Shown piece by piece: positions 1-12,902 of a DNA stretch of 64,000 nucleotides. Each line of letters starts with the position of its first letter. Position 1 is the stretch's first letter. The notes beneath the pieces are model-generated. The model made no database searches, was not told the DNA's origin, and saw nothing but the letters and a program-made list of their open reading frames with translations. Position numbers and translations under genes: made by a program. The DNA comes from Nocardioides silvaticus (GTDB lineage Bacteria > Actinomycetota > Actinomycetes > Propionibacteriales > Nocardioidaceae): positions 682,001-746,000 of the forward strand of contig NZ_QGDD01000001.1 in the NCBI RefSeq assembly GCF_003160695.1. The letters are read 5' to 3'.

Positions 1-370
1 GATGGTGCGCCACGGTCACGTGCGGGTGGTAGGGAAACTCCAGGTCGAGGCCCAAGGGGCCGGAACGTACGTCGGCAGCGAGCTGCTCGCACTGGGAGAT
101 CCCTTCCGCTAGGCCGATGAACACCACCGGCGAGACGGGCCGGAAGGTACCCGTTCCGCGCAGGTGCACGCAGAACGAGTCGTGCAGCTGCGCCGCGCGC
201 TCCAGGTGCGCCTCGATCTCGGAGAGGTCGTCGTCGACCTCGAGGGGCGGGATCAGCGTGATGTGGCTCGGCACCCCGTCGGCGGTGGGGTCGCCGATCG
301 CCGCGCGATAGTCCTGGAGCTGGGTCGCCCACGGCTCGGGGATCGCGATCGCGACGCCGATGGTCGGCAC
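1..370 (-). CDS. 2'-5' RNA ligase family protein (2H phosphoesterase), partial
   Basis: The gene runs off the left edge, so only about 123 N-terminal residues are visible. Two short histidine motifs of the 2H phosphoesterase fold are present: HIT at residues 36-38 inside SHITLIPPLE, and HVT at 117-119 inside YHPHVTVAHH. Spacing of about 80 residues is normal for the two catalytic HxT motifs. Family members hydrolyse or ligate 2'-5' or cyclic phosphates in RNA; the true substrate in actinobacteria is usually unknown. The start chosen is GTG at 370, four bases after the trpS stop, so it is probably the second gene of a trpS operon. Family assignment is firm; function is not. Confidence 0.85.
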   Translation of the reverse strand, partial: MPTIGVAIAIPEPWATQLQDYRAAIGDPTADGVPSHITLIPPLEVDDDLSEIEAHLERAAQLHDSFCVHLRGTGTFRPVSPVVFIGLAEGISQCEQLAADVRSGPLGLDLEFPYHPHVTVAHH

Positions 371-374
371 GCCG

Positions 375-2763
<2,389 letters not shown>

Positions 2764-2820
2764 AACCCCGGGAGCCGTCGGCGCATTCCGTGACCCTCGT
2801 TCCTTTCCGGCCCAAATGCA

Positions 2821-2862
2821 ACGCCACCGCCGCTCCGCGACGGGCGGAGACGGCGGTGGCGT
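2821..2862 (-). terminator. Strong hairpin between the 112-residue gene and the MFS gene
   Basis: An 11-bp perfect stem (2821-2831 with 2852-2862) is extended by a 6-bp stem (2833-2838 with 2844-2849). It sits ten bases past the stop of the minus-strand gene at 2872. On the minus strand it is followed by TTGCATTT, a weak U-tract, as expected for an actinobacterial intrinsic terminator. Confidence 0.6.
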
Positions 2863-2871
2863 CGGCGTCGG

Positions 2872-3210
2872 TCAGTGGCTGCCGTAGGTGGTGCCCAGGT
2901 AGACGCCGAGGCTCCGCGTGCCGACAGCCTCGCCGAGGGACGCGCAGAGGCGGTCGCAACGATCCTGGCGGTCGCGTGCCCGGCTCTCGAACCACTTCGA
3001 CCGGACCTCGACCACGAAGTCCAACCCGCTCCTGTCGTTCTCGCCGACCGCGCGAGAGCGGATCTCGACGTCGCCGGGCTGGAGGTCGCCGTCGTAGGGC
3101 TCCTCCGGGCACTCCACTGCGAGGGAGACGGCGTGAGGCAAGGCGTCGAGGAGCCGCTGCAGCTGCTCCTGCTCGACGCTCGGTGAGTACGTCACCTCGA
3201 CGATCGGCAT
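2872..3210 (-). CDS. Small protein, possible tautomerase-superfamily member
   Basis: A 112-residue soluble protein beginning MPIVEVTYSP. The Met-Pro start followed by a beta strand resembles the 4-oxalocrotonate tautomerase/MIF superfamily, where processed Pro1 is the catalytic base, and the length (about 115) matches MIF-like or DUF1904-type members. The rest has no motif I recognise; RSRAVGEND and VEVRSKWFESRARD are plausible beta/alpha elements of the tautomerase repeat. The promoter TAGAGT lies six bases before the ATG, so the mRNA is probably leaderless. Tautomerase assignment is an inference from the first residues and size; it could be an unrelated hypothetical protein. Confidence 0.6.
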   Translation of the reverse strand: MPIVEVTYSPSVEQEQLQRLLDALPHAVSLAVECPEEPYDGDLQPGDVEIRSRAVGENDRSGLDFVVEVRSKWFESRARDRQDRCDRLCASLGEAVGTRSLGVYLGTTYGSH

Positions 3211-3216
3211 GAGCCG

Positions 3217-3222
3217 ACTCTA
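3217..3222 (-). promoter_or_regulatory. -10 element TAGAGT for a leaderless transcript
   Basis: TAGAGT on the minus strand, six bases before the ATG at 3210, with no Shine-Dalgarno between. This TAnnnT-N6-start geometry recurs at many starts in the window. Confidence 0.55.
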
Positions 3223-3267
3223 GGTAGTGCGCATCCGTCGGCGTAGGTGCGGCGGTGGGAGCGGCCC

Positions 3268-3310
3268 GGTCGTCGAGTAGGAGCGAGCGCAGCGAGCGAC
3301 GTATCGAGAC
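3268..3310 (+). repeat. Dispersed repeat, A-type copy
   Basis: 43 bp beginning ggtcgtcgagtag and ending gtatcgagac, with a GAGCG/GCGAGCG-rich core. It is followed nine bases on by a second A copy at 3319 that starts a composite element. The same A unit recurs near 38.7-39 kb. Confidence 0.85.
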
Positions 3311-3318
3311 GCTGGTCC

Positions 3319-3448
3319 GGTCGTCGAGTAGGAGCGAGCGCAGCGAGCGACGTATCGAGACGCCGCAGGCCGAGTGCCGACGGTGGGCACGCACGTTACC
3401 GCGTCTCGATACGGCCTCGCGCCAGAGCGCTCGGCCTACTCGACGACC
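3319..3448 (+). repeat. Composite dispersed element: A unit, spacer, inverted B unit
   Basis: A unit 3319-3361, a 41-bp spacer 3362-3402, then B unit 3403-3448 in inverted orientation. B shares the termini of A (gtctcgatac ... ctactcgacgacc is the reverse complement of the A ends) but has a different core. The spacer resembles the one between A and B at 38848-38888 (both start with gcc, contain cacgcac and end accgc). A shortened B remnant follows at 3454-3476. No ORF of its own; it fills the gene-free gap 3211-3483. Confidence 0.8.
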
Positions 3449-3483
3449 GGAAGGCTCGGCCTGCTCGACGACGACCGAGGGCG

Positions 3484-4392
3484 CTAGGCGGCGTCGGGAG
3501 GCGTCATCGCCCAGCGGATGGCGCCCACGGCGGCGCCGCCGAGGCCGCGGACGACGGTGCGCTCGGTGACGGGGAGCCACGGGAGGCGGAGGTGGCGGCG
3601 GGTCCAGACGGGCATCAGACCGATGGCGGCGGAGGTGAGCACGCCGTACGGCGCCCGGGCGGCGATGGGGAGCGGCGGCTTCACCAGCAGGTAGCGGACT
3701 GCTTCGCGGGCTTGCGGAGTGCCGCGCAGCTCGGGGCGGAACCCCGTCAGGACGTCGCGCAGCTCGGCGACGGTGGTCGGCGGGTCCACCACGCCGAGGA
3801 GGCGTCCGACGACGGCGGCCTGCGCGACGTACTCGTCCCGCTCCTCCGCGTCGAGCGGGCGGTCGCCGTAGACGTCGTGCGCGAGCAGGAAGCTGTCGAC
3901 CTCGGCGACGTGCACCCAGAGCAGGAGGTGGGGGTCGGAGGCGACGTACGGCGCGCCCTCGGGCGTCGTGCCGGTGATGCGTTCGTGGATCGCACGGACC
4001 GCAGTGATGGCCTGCAACGCGTCGTCCTCGGTGCCGAACGTCGTGACGGCGAGGAACCGGCTGGTCCGGGCGAGCCGGCCCCACATGTCGCCCCGGAACC
4101 CGGAGTGCTCGGAGACCGCCTGCATCGCCACCGGGTGGAGGGTCTGCACCAGCAGCGCCCGGATCCCTCCGACGAACATCGACGCGTCGCCGTGCACCCG
4201 CGTGATCGGGCTGCCCGCCTCGAACAGCCGCGGCCCCGGGGTGAGGTGGATCCGGTCGCGGTGCCGGGCCCCGTCGGGACCGGCAACGCGGTGGAAGATC
4301 GCCTCGCCGAGCCGCTCGCGCAGCACGCCCAGGTCGGGTCCGAAGGGAAGCGGGAGCGTGCGCACGCTTCGACGGTACCGACCGGCACCCAC
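3484..4392 (-). CDS. MpaB/Lcp-type oxygenase family protein (DUF2236)
   Basis: About 302 residues of the ER-bound oxygenase MpaB / latex-clearing-protein family, which use b-type heme. Family landmarks are FGGIRALLVQTLHPVAMQAV-like sequence (here beginning MFVGGIRALL), HSGFRGDMWGRL-type region, and DPHLLLWVHVAEVDSFLLA, where the histidine of WVH is a likely heme ligand. Family enzymes are oxygenases of hydrophobic substrates; the substrate here is unknown. Start is uncertain: GTG at 4392 is the longest, while GTG at 4365 gives the more family-like VRTLPLPFGPDLG start. The gene is divergent from the methyltransferase at 4411 with an 18-bp gap, so their promoters must overlap each other's coding ends. 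Confidence 0.85.
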   Translation of the reverse strand: MGAGRYRRSVRTLPLPFGPDLGVLRERLGEAIFHRVAGPDGARHRDRIHLTPGPRLFEAGSPITRVHGDASMFVGGIRALLVQTLHPVAMQAVSEHSGFRGDMWGRLARTSRFLAVTTFGTEDDALQAITAVRAIHERITGTTPEGAPYVASDPHLLLWVHVAEVDSFLLAHDVYGDRPLDAEERDEYVAQAAVVGRLLGVVDPPTTVAELRDVLTGFRPELRGTPQAREAVRYLLVKPPLPIAARAPYGVLTSAAIGLMPVWTRRHLRLPWLPVTERTVVRGLGGAAVGAIRWAMTPPDAA

Positions 4393-4396
4393 CGGC

Positions 4397-4402
4397 TAGC
4401 CT
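4397..4402 (+). promoter_or_regulatory. -10 element TAGCCT for the methyltransferase gene
   Basis: TAGCCT lies eight bases before ATG 4411, with no ribosome binding site, so a leaderless transcript is likely. It falls inside the 18-bp gap to the divergent MpaB-like gene. Confidence 0.45.
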
Positions 4403-4410
4403 CCCTCGTC

Positions 4411-5016
4411 ATGAGCGAGCACGTCGACGCGGTGGTCGCCCATTACGACGACCGGTCGGCCACCTACGACGAGGACGCGCTCCACCGCGACCTGGTCGAG
4501 GTCGTGGCCGGCCTGCCGGCTCTCGCCGACGCGTCCGTCCTCCTCGACGTCGCGTGCGGCACCGGGCTCCTGCTGCGTGCGCTGGCGCGACGCCGGGACG
4601 ACCGGGTGACCATCGGGCTCGACCGATCCTTGCGGATGCTGGAGGCCGCCGCGCGGGCGCTGCCCGGTGCCCGGCTGCTGCGGGCGGACGTCGCCGCGCT
4701 CCCGGTGGCCGATCGCTCGGCGGACGCCGTCGCGTGCGTGACCGCCCTGCACCTCCTCGAGGACCCGGTCGCGGCCTTCGCCGAGTGGGCCCGGGTCCTG
4801 GCACCGGGCGGCGCGGCGATCACCGCGACCTTCGACCCGACAGACGAGCAGTCGGCGGGTCCCGGTCGCGGCGGCTTCGTGAGGAACCACGAGCCGTTCC
4901 GCAGCCCCGACCGGATGGCCGCCACAGCGGCGCCGCACGGCCTGCGGCTGGCCGACCACACGTGGTGGGCGCACGGCGAGCACCGGCTCCTGATCTGCGT
5001 GCTCGGCACGGCGTAG
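4411..5016 (+). CDS. Class I SAM-dependent methyltransferase
   Basis: A 201-residue Rossmann-fold methyltransferase. Motif I is LLDVACGTGLLLRAL near residues 47-61, binding S-adenosylmethionine; the acidic end of strand 2 is GLDRSLRMLEAA; LLRADVAALPVADRSADAVACVTALHLLEDP forms motifs II-III; and LAPGGAAITATFD is the post-motif III strand. This is a Methyltransf_11 (UbiE/biotin-synthesis-like) arrangement, acceptor unknown. The open frame extends far upstream through the repeat region, but homology begins at MSEHVDAVVAHYDD and a -10 TAGCCT lies just before this ATG. It is followed after 40 bp by a DUF402 gene. Confidence 0.88.
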   Translation: MSEHVDAVVAHYDDRSATYDEDALHRDLVEVVAGLPALADASVLLDVACGTGLLLRALARRRDDRVTIGLDRSLRMLEAAARALPGARLLRADVAALPVADRSADAVACVTALHLLEDPVAAFAEWARVLAPGGAAITATFDPTDEQSAGPGRGGFVRNHEPFRSPDRMAATAAPHGLRLADHTWWAHGEHRLLICVLGTA

Positions 5017-5044
5017 GTCGGCTCGGGCGATTGGATCCGCTGCC

Positions 5045-5050
5045 TAGGGT
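5045..5050 (+). promoter_or_regulatory. -10 element TAGGGT for the DUF402 gene
   Basis: TAGGGT followed by exactly six bases and then the GTG start at 5057; no Shine-Dalgarno. Leaderless geometry. Confidence 0.6.
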
Positions 5051-5056
5051 GGCCGC

Positions 5057-5698
5057 GTGGAGCACTGGCGACCAGGCGACCAGATCCTGTGGCGGTACGG
5101 CGATGCCGTCGTGCACCCGATGACGGTCGTCGAGGACGGGCCCGAGCAGCTCGTGGCGTGGCTGGCCAAGAACACCCCGATCCTCGACTTCGAACGCGTC
5201 GACGGGCTCGAGAAGCGAGCCGACAAGAGCACGCTGTTCACCGCGCCCCGCCGGCAGTGCGAGCGGACCTGGACCGACTACGACGTGCTGCGCGTCTACC
5301 GACCGGGGCAACGCTGGTCCACCTGGTTCTTCTTCGACGGCGCCACGGCCGCTTTCGAGGGCTACTACTGCAACATCGAGGCCGTCCACGAACGGCACGA
5401 CCGGACCACCTGGTCCAGGGACGACGTCCTCGACGTGTGGGTGGAGCCGGACCGGAGCCACGAGCGCAAGGACGAGGACGAGCTCGAGCTCGCTGTCGCC
5501 CAGGGGCGGTACACCCGGGCCGAGGCCGACGGCATCACCGCCGTCGCCGACGCGATCGAGCAGCTGGTCGGCGAGTGGGGACCGCCCTTCGACGGCGGGT
5601 GGGAGACCTTCCGGCCGGACCCCGCCTGGCCGCGCCCCACCTTGGACGGCGTCGACCGCCTCGAGGGAGCGTTCACCAGCGTGCGCGGCGAGTACTGA
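5057..5698 (+). CDS. DUF402 domain protein
   Basis: A 213-residue protein of the DUF402 family (FomD-like fold), some of whose members are nucleotide-diester or cytidylyl hydrolases. Visible features are [16 protein letters not shown] at the N-terminus, [20 protein letters not shown], the [17 protein letters not shown] motif and then [38 protein letters not shown], whose acidic DxxxDxDE and Glu/Lys residues are the typical metal-binding end of the domain. The start is GTG at 5057, supported by the TAGGGT -10 six bases upstream. It probably forms its own unit. Biological substrate unknown. Confidence 0.82.
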   Translation: MEHWRPGDQILWRYGDAVVHPMTVVEDGPEQLVAWLAKNTPILDFERVDGLEKRADKSTLFTAPRRQCERTWTDYDVLRVYRPGQRWSTWFFFDGATAAFEGYYCNIEAVHERHDRTTWSRDDVLDVWVEPDRSHERKDEDELELAVAQGRYTRAEADGITAVADAIEQLVGEWGPPFDGGWETFRPDPAWPRPTLDGVDRLEGAFTSVRGEY

Positions 5699-5710
5699 GC
5701 CGGACCGGGC

Positions 5711-6385
5711 CTAGCTCGACCCGATCCGTTTGAGCGCCTCCCGGCGGGTGAGCGGGCTGAGCTCGTGTTCGGCGACGTAGGCACGGACCCAGCCGGGGTC
5801 GACGTACGCCACCTCGCGCAGCGCCCAGCCGATGGCCTTGCGGATGAAGAACTCCGGGTCGGCGCGGTTGGGCTCGACGACCTCGGCCAGCAGCCGGACG
5901 TCCGTGCGTTCCTTGCGGCCGAGCTGACCGAGGATCGCGAGCCGCCGGACCCAGAGGACGTCGTCGGTGGCCCAGCCGCGGACGAGGGCCGCCGTCTCGG
6001 TCGGGTGGGCGTCGTGAAGGTCGGCGACCCGGTGGGCCAGCTCGTCGACGTGGTCCCACCAGGCGCCGGTGCGCGCCATGTGCTCGATCAGCGGCGCCAG
6101 TGAGATGTCGCCTCGCAACGGGCGCAGGCCGAGGAGCGCGGTCGCGGCGTACCGCTCCTCGCGGTACGTCGCGCCGTCCCACAGCCCGGTGGCAGCAGCG
6201 ACCAGCACTCCGGTGTCGCGGACGTCGAGGTCGCTCACGACGGAGCGGGTGGTGCGTCGTACCTCGGGCACCCGGACGCCGAGGAACGGCATCGCCGACT
6301 TCATGTACGCCTGCTGACCCGGCGCCCGGGACGGGTCGGCCGCGGCCCGCAGCGCACTGCGGACCGCGACCGTCAGGTCGACCAC
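5711..6385 (-). CDS. DNA alkylation repair protein, AlkD-like
   Basis: A 224-residue all-alpha HEAT-repeat protein of the AlkD/AlkC DNA glycosylase family, which removes bulky or cationic alkylated bases. Landmarks are [17 protein letters not shown] near the N-terminus, W(W)[10 protein letters not shown] in the middle, [17 protein letters not shown], and the very characteristic [26 protein letters not shown] containing the DNA-contacting Lys/Arg and Trp residues. Length matches AlkD (about 230). Its start lies only three bases past the icd stop, so it is likely co-transcribed behind icd. The ATG at 6385 (MVDLTVAV) overlaps nothing. Confidence 0.9.
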   Translation of the reverse strand: MVDLTVAVRSALRAAADPSRAPGQQAYMKSAMPFLGVRVPEVRRTTRSVVSDLDVRDTGVLVAAATGLWDGATYREERYAATALLGLRPLRGDISLAPLIEHMARTGAWWDHVDELAHRVADLHDAHPTETAALVRGWATDDVLWVRRLAILGQLGRKERTDVRLLAEVVEPNRADPEFFIRKAIGWALREVAYVDPGWVRAYVAEHELSPLTRREALKRIGSS

Positions 6386-6388
6386 CCG

Positions 6389-8578
<2,190 letters not shown>

Positions 8579-8612
8579 GGTGGGGGCAGCGCTCCTGGGA
8601 CGTTGAGTTTTG

Positions 8613-8624
8613 CTTGACGTCAAG
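8613..8624. promoter_or_regulatory. Perfect palindrome CTTGACGTCAAG upstream of icd
   Basis: A 12-bp perfect palindrome 35 bases upstream of the icd ATG, in the 180-bp region between icd and the divergent aquaporin gene. On the minus strand it contains TTGACG, a good -35 hexamer. It could be an operator overlapping the icd promoter; the regulator is unknown. Confidence 0.4.
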
Positions 8625-8758
8625 ATATCTCATGGGGCCACGAGCGTGGGCGCGCGGGCCGTGCCAGCCTCGCATCCCCGGCAGGAGGCGGCAACACGGC
8701 TAGGGTGCGGGGTGATACCTGGCGGGTTCCCGGGGACCTACGAAGGAGAGTTCTCACC

Positions 8759-9793
8759 ATGAGCGAGACGACCGCACAGATGCCGGCGGCGGACACCACG
8801 CCTCCGAGCCAGATGCAGAAGCTGGTCGCCGAGGCCATCGGCACGTTCGTGCTGGTGTTCTTCGGGGCCGGCACGGCCTTCGCGAGCGGAGGCGACTACG
8901 TCGCGACCGCGCTGGCGTTCGGCCTGACCGTGCTGATCATGGCGTACGCCGTGGGCCACCTCTCGGGCGGCCACTTCAACCCGGCGGTGTCGATCGGCGC
9001 CGCGCTGGCCGGACGGGTCAGCTGGGCGACCGCGGCCGTCTACATCGCGGTGCAGTTCATCGCCGCATTCGTCGCGGCCGGGATGCTCGCCATCATCGCC
9101 GTCCTCCTGTACGACGGCGCCGAGTGGGGCGACGTGCTCGCCTCAGTCTCGAACAAGTGGGACACCGGCCCCGCCGCGAACGGAGCGGCCTTCCTCGGCG
9201 CCTTCCTGGCCGAGCTGATCGGCACCTTCGTCTTCGTCTTCATGATCCTCGCCGTCACCGACCGCCGCCGCGCGTCGGAGAAGATCCCCGCGCCGGTGGC
9301 GATCGGGCTCGGACTGACCCTGTGCCACCTGCTGCTCATCGGCATCACCGGCTGCTCGGTCAACCCGGCCCGCTCGATCGGTCCCGGCATCCTCAGCTTC
9401 AACTGGGACGACGCGATGAAGTACCAGTGGCTGTTCCTCATCGCGCCGGTGCTCGGCGCCGCGGCGGCCGGTCTCCTGCACCCGCTGCTCTTCGGTCGCG
9501 ACGGCACCCAGGTGCCGGGCTCGGGCCTCGACTTCAAGGGGGCGGGCGACGCCTTCCAGCAGCAGTGGGCCCAGCAGTCGGGCGGGGTCGCCGCCGCGCA
9601 GGTGCCCGTCGACCAGCAGCAGCCGATCATCCAGGACGGCTGGCAGTGGGACCCGGCAGCCCAGCAGTGGATCCCGGCCCAGCAGCACCAGCCGCCCGCA
9701 CCCCAGGCGCCGCAGGCGCAGCAGCCCCCGCAGCAGGGTGGCTGGGCACCGCCGCCGGGCGACCAGACCGTGGTCCGGCCGCCGGACGCCTGA
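8759..9793 (+). CDS. aqpZ: Aquaporin Z-type water channel with a Gln/Pro-rich C-terminal tail
   Basis: A 344-residue MIP channel. Both NPA boxes are present: [11 protein letters not shown] (NPA 74-76) and [12 protein letters not shown] (NPA 202-204, selectivity-filter Arg205). His190 and the small residue Cys199 occupy the other filter positions, as in water-selective channels. The core (about residues 17-245) has six TM helices. An extra tail of about 95 residues is Gln/Pro-rich and holds [14 protein letters not shown] (293-306), which resembles the short Trp motif of DUF2510-type cytoplasmic tails; ordinary AqpZ is only about 230-250 residues. ATG 8759 has a strong GAAGGAGAG ribosome binding site nine bases upstream. 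Confidence 0.93.
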   Translation: MSETTAQMPAADTTPPSQMQKLVAEAIGTFVLVFFGAGTAFASGGDYVATALAFGLTVLIMAYAVGHLSGGHFNPAVSIGAALAGRVSWATAAVYIAVQFIAAFVAAGMLAIIAVLLYDGAEWGDVLASVSNKWDTGPAANGAAFLGAFLAELIGTFVFVFMILAVTDRRRASEKIPAPVAIGLGLTLCHLLLIGITGCSVNPARSIGPGILSFNWDDAMKYQWLFLIAPVLGAAAAGLLHPLLFGRDGTQVPGSGLDFKGAGDAFQQQWAQQSGGVAAAQVPVDQQQPIIQDGWQWDPAAQQWIPAQQHQPPAPQAPQAQQPPQQGGWAPPPGDQTVVRPPDA

Positions 9794-9812
9794 GCCGACC
9801 CCGCACGCGTCG

Positions 9813-10511
9813 TCAGTCCTCGCTGAAGGCGACGAGCTCCAGCAGCTCGTCGCCTCCGGCGACGGTCTGAGCGCGCACCAGCCCGATCCCGCGCGCGTAG
9901 AGCCGGCGCTCGACCACGCCGGGATCGAGGGCCGAGGTGTCCTCGGTCTCCAGGAGGTCGGTGAGGTCGTCGTACGGCACGGAGGCGGAGCCTTCGCGAT
10001 CGATCACCAGCACCTGGTCCTCAGCCACGCCCTCGGCGTACTCCTTGCGCCAACCGTCACCGACGCGCGGCTCGGCAGGCATCGCCAGCCCGGATTCCGC
10101 GCCGTCGACACCTGCCTCCCACGAGCCTCCCTCCCCCAGCAGCCAGACGTTGCCGTCGTCGTCCTGGGCGTACCAGTCGATGGTCTGCTCGTCGGCAGCG
10201 CTGCCGACGTCGGTGGTCGTCGTGCGGACGGCGGTGCCGGTGACGCCCTGGATCTCGCGCGGCTCGTCGAGGACGGTCACGGTGACCGTGCGGCCGCCAG
10301 CCGGGTCGGCGTAGCGCCACTCGTTGCCCACGGCCAGCGGCAGCCACGGGTTGTCGATGGCTGCGACGAAGTCGGCCGGGTCCAGGGTCGGGGTCGGGAC
10401 CACCAGCTGGTCGACGCCGGTCGGCGGGCTGGGCTCCGACGCGCTGCCGCAGCCGGTGAGGGCCAGGGTCGACACAGCAGCGGCGGCGGCCAGCCGCGCG
10501 AACGGGCGCAT
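9813..10511 (-). CDS. Lipoprotein of unknown function
   Basis: A 232-residue exported protein with a lipobox LALTGC near residues 16-21. The mature part contains [14 protein letters not shown] near residue 54-67, then [27 protein letters not shown] and [17 protein letters not shown], a layout typical of actinobacterial secreted beta-rich proteins that begin with a NPYFPL/NPWLPL motif. Start ATG 10511 gives the signal peptide [21 protein letters not shown] directly; frame-compatible upstream codons run into the divergent mdh gene. No enzymatic motif seen. Divergent from mdh with a 93-bp gap. Confidence 0.75.
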   Translation of the reverse strand: MRPFARLAAAAAVSTLALTGCGSASEPSPPTGVDQLVVPTPTLDPADFVAAIDNPWLPLAVGNEWRYADPAGGRTVTVTVLDEPREIQGVTGTAVRTTTTDVGSAADEQTIDWYAQDDDGNVWLLGEGGSWEAGVDGAESGLAMPAEPRVGDGWRKEYAEGVAEDQVLVIDREGSASVPYDDLTDLLETEDTSALDPGVVERRLYARGIGLVRAQTVAGGDELLELVAFSED

Positions 10512-10604
10512 GGCGGCATCGTCTCGTACGCAAGGCTGGGTGCGGGCACCGGTCCGCCCGCTGCTAGCGTCCATCGCACCGAGCCACTCATCGAAGGAGT
10601 ACCC

Positions 10605-11591
10605 GTGAGCGAGACGCCTCTGAAGGTCGCCGTCACCGGCGCCGCCGGTCAGATCGGCTACAGCCTCCTCTTCCGCATCGCCAGCGGCGCGATCGCCGGC
10701 GACCGTCCCGTCGAGCTCCGCCTGCTCGAGATCGAGCCGGCGCTGAAGGCTCTCGAGGGCGTCGTCATGGAGCTCGACGACTGCGCGTTCCCGAACCTGG
10801 CCGGCATCGAGATCGGCGCGGACCCGGAGAAGATCTTCGACGGCGTCAACCTCGCCCTCCTCGTCGGCGCGCGCCCGCGCGGTCCGGGCATGGAGCGCGG
10901 CGACCTGCTCGAGGCCAACGGCGCGATCTTCACCGCGCAGGGCAAGGCTCTCAACAAGGTCGCGGCGGACGACGTACGCATCGGCGTGACGGGCAACCCG
11001 GCCAACACCAACGCCCTCATCGCCCTGAAGAACGCCCCCGACATCGCGCCGGAGCGGTTCTCGGCGCTGACCCGCCTCGACCACAACCGCGCGATCTCGC
11101 AGCTGGCCACCAAGACCGGCGCCGCGGTCTCCGACATCAAGAAGATGACGATCTGGGGCAACCACTCGGCGACCCAGTACCCCGACATCTTCCACGCCGA
11201 GATCGCCGGCAAGAACGCCGCCGAGGTCGTCGGCGACCAGGGGTGGGTCGAGGACTACTTCATCCCGACCGTCGCCAAGCGCGGTGCCGCGATCATCGAC
11301 GCCCGGGGCGCCTCCTCGGCCGCGTCCGCCGCGTCCGCCACCTGCGACGCCGCCCGCGACTGGCTCCACGGCACCCCCGCCGGCGACTGGGTCTCGATGG
11401 CCGTCGTCTCCGACGGTTCCTACGGCGTCCCCGAGGGCCTGGTCTCCTCCTTCCCCGTCACCACCGCCGGCGGCGACTGGGAGATCGTCCAGGGCCTGGA
11501 GATCGACGACTTCTCCCGCGCCCGGATCGACGCCTCGACAGCCGAGCTCGCCGAGGAGCGGGACGCGGTCACCGAGCTCGGCCTGATCTGA
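10605..11591 (+). CDS. mdh: Malate dehydrogenase
   Basis: A 328-residue NAD-dependent malate dehydrogenase of the type found in actinobacteria (MDH type 2, related to cytosolic MDH). Residues 12-18 GAAGQIG form the dinucleotide-binding loop, [16 protein letters not shown] is the mobile loop with substrate arginines, [12 protein letters not shown] contains the conserved Asn, and the catalytic pair is Asp159 (LDHNRA) with His187 (WGNHS). It interconverts malate and oxaloacetate in the TCA cycle. The GTG start at 10605 is preceded by TCGAAGGAGT, a strong ribosome binding site, and a TAGCGT -10 candidate lies at 10565-10570. Ends at a strong terminator. Confidence 0.97.
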   Translation: MSETPLKVAVTGAAGQIGYSLLFRIASGAIAGDRPVELRLLEIEPALKALEGVVMELDDCAFPNLAGIEIGADPEKIFDGVNLALLVGARPRGPGMERGDLLEANGAIFTAQGKALNKVAADDVRIGVTGNPANTNALIALKNAPDIAPERFSALTRLDHNRAISQLATKTGAAVSDIKKMTIWGNHSATQYPDIFHAEIAGKNAAEVVGDQGWVEDYFIPTVAKRGAAIIDARGASSAASAASATCDAARDWLHGTPAGDWVSMAVVSDGSYGVPEGLVSSFPVTTAGGDWEIVQGLEIDDFSRARIDASTAELAEERDAVTELGLI

Positions 11592-11597
11592 CCACCC

Positions 11598-11694
11598 GCC
11601 GACCCGTCGCGAGCTTCGCGACGGGTCGGCGCATTTTTCGTGCGAGCTTGCGACGGGTCGGCGTGTTCTCGGCGTGAGTTTGCGACGGGTCGGG
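11598..11694 (+). terminator. mdh terminator with three alternative 3' arms
   Basis: A 14-bp perfect stem (11598-11611 with 11617-11630, loop agctt) is followed by gcattttt, a textbook intrinsic terminator. The right arm is then repeated nearly exactly at about 11650-11662 and 11682-11694, each preceded by gagcttg or gagtttg, so one left arm can pair with any of three right arms. The last copy abuts the stop of the convergent DUF3017 gene. Confidence 0.8.
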
Positions 11695-12021
11695 CTAGGT
11701 CGGCTGGTCGGGGATGTTGTGGACGAGGACGAGGAGGACGGCGGCGACGGCGCCGACGATGAAGACGTCCACCAGCCGCGGGCGTACGGCGAGCATGCCC
11801 GCGTCGCGCTGAGGGAGCACCAGGCGCAGGGCGGCCGCGGCGGCGAGGGCGCCGGCGACGACGCGGATCCCGAGCCGCCAGTCGTGGCTCGCCCAGGTGA
11901 TGCCGATGCCGGTCCCCATGCCGATCAGCACCAGGATGTAGAGCACGCCGCCGATCGTCGACGGGAACTTCCGCCGGGGAGGCTGCGCGGGCACCGGGAG
12001 CGGCGAGGGCTCCGGTGGCAC
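11695..12021 (-). CDS. DUF3017 membrane protein
   Basis: About 108 residues with three hydrophobic helices: GGVLYILVLIGMGTGIGITW, GIRVVAGALAAAAALRLVL, and LVDVFIVGAVAAVLLVLVH. Between helices 2 and 3 is LPQRDAGMLAVRPR, the signature of DUF3017, a small actinobacterial membrane protein almost always found next to folD or mdh. Function unknown. The start is uncertain: GTG at 12021 is the first canonical codon after the folD stop in this frame and gives a Pro-rich N-terminus; homologous sequence starts near RRKFPSTIGG. It follows folD after about 14 bp, so co-transcription with the purine/folate block is likely. Confidence 0.8.
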   Translation of the reverse strand: MPPEPSPLPVPAQPPRRKFPSTIGGVLYILVLIGMGTGIGITWASHDWRLGIRVVAGALAAAAALRLVLPQRDAGMLAVRPRLVDVFIVGAVAAVLLVLVHNIPDQPT

Positions 12022-12035
12022 CAGGGAGTCGTCGT

Positions 12036-12890
12036 TCAGCGCGACACCTGCTTCTCCGCCATCGAGACGACGTTGGCCAGCAGCATCGCGCGAGTCATCG
12101 GGCCGACGCCGCCGGGGTTGGGCGAGACCCATCCGGCCACGTCCCACACCTCGTCGGCGACGTCGCCCGCGATCTTGCCGTCGACCCGGGAGACGCCCAC
12201 GTCGAGCACGGCCGCACCCGGCTTGACCATGTCGCCGGTGACGATGCCGGGCACCCCGGCCGCGGCGACGACGATGTCGGCCTTGCGCACGTGCGCGGCC
12301 AGGTCGACGGTGCCGGTGTGGCACAGGGTGACCGTCGCGTTCTCCGAGCGGCGGGTCAGCAGCAGTCCGAGCGGGCGGCCGACGGTGATCCCGCGGCCGA
12401 CCACGACGACCTCGGCACCCGCGATCGCCACACCGTGACGCCGGAGCAGCTCGACGATGCCGTAGGGCGTGCACGGCAGCGGTGCCTCGTTGCCGAGGAC
12501 CAGCCAGCCGAGGTTGGTCGGGTGCAGCCCGTCGGCGTCCTTCGCGGGGTCGATGAGCCCGAGCACCCGGTTCTCGTCGCGGCCGCGCGGGAGCGGCAGC
12601 TGCACGATGTAGCCGGTGCACGCCGGGTCGGCGTTGAGCCGGGCGACGGCCTCCTCGATCTCCTCCTGGGTGGCGGTCTCCGGGAGGTCGACGCGGATCG
12701 ACGCGATGCCGACCTCGGCGCAGTCCTTGTGCTTGCCGTTGACGTACCACCGCGACCCTGGGTCGTCACCGACCAGCACCGTCCCGAGCCCGGGGGTGAT
12801 CCCCTGCTCGGCCAGCTTCGCGATGCGCTCCCGGAGCTCGTCCTTGATGGCCGCCGCCGTCGCGGAGCCGTCCAGCTTCTGTGCCGTCAC
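12036..12890 (-). CDS. folD: Bifunctional methylene-THF dehydrogenase/methenyl-THF cyclohydrolase
   Basis: A 284-residue FolD that interconverts 5,10-methylene- and 10-formyl-tetrahydrofolate. The catalytic YxxxK is Y49-V-N-G-K53; [11 protein letters not shown] is the folate-site segment; [17 protein letters not shown] is the NADP loop; and [14 protein letters not shown] is the C-terminal signature. The GTG start at 12890 has GAGAGGATGGG upstream. It provides the 10-formyl-THF consumed by PurH and PurN encoded just upstream, so the neighbourhood is a purine/one-carbon operon. Confidence 0.97.
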   Translation of the reverse strand: MTAQKLDGSATAAAIKDELRERIAKLAEQGITPGLGTVLVGDDPGSRWYVNGKHKDCAEVGIASIRVDLPETATQEEIEEAVARLNADPACTGYIVQLPLPRGRDENRVLGLIDPAKDADGLHPTNLGWLVLGNEAPLPCTPYGIVELLRRHGVAIAGAEVVVVGRGITVGRPLGLLLTRRSENATVTLCHTGTVDLAAHVRKADIVVAAAGVPGIVTGDMVKPGAAVLDVGVSRVDGKIAGDVADEVWDVAGWVSPNPGGVGPMTRAMLLANVVSMAEKQVSR

Positions 12891-12902
12891 TCGCCCATCC
12901 TC

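Noticed and set aside
3247..4410. Long N-terminal extension of the methyltransferase frame through the repeats
   Set aside because: The extension is translated repeat and antisense to the MpaB-like gene; a -10 and the homology boundary both point to ATG 4411.
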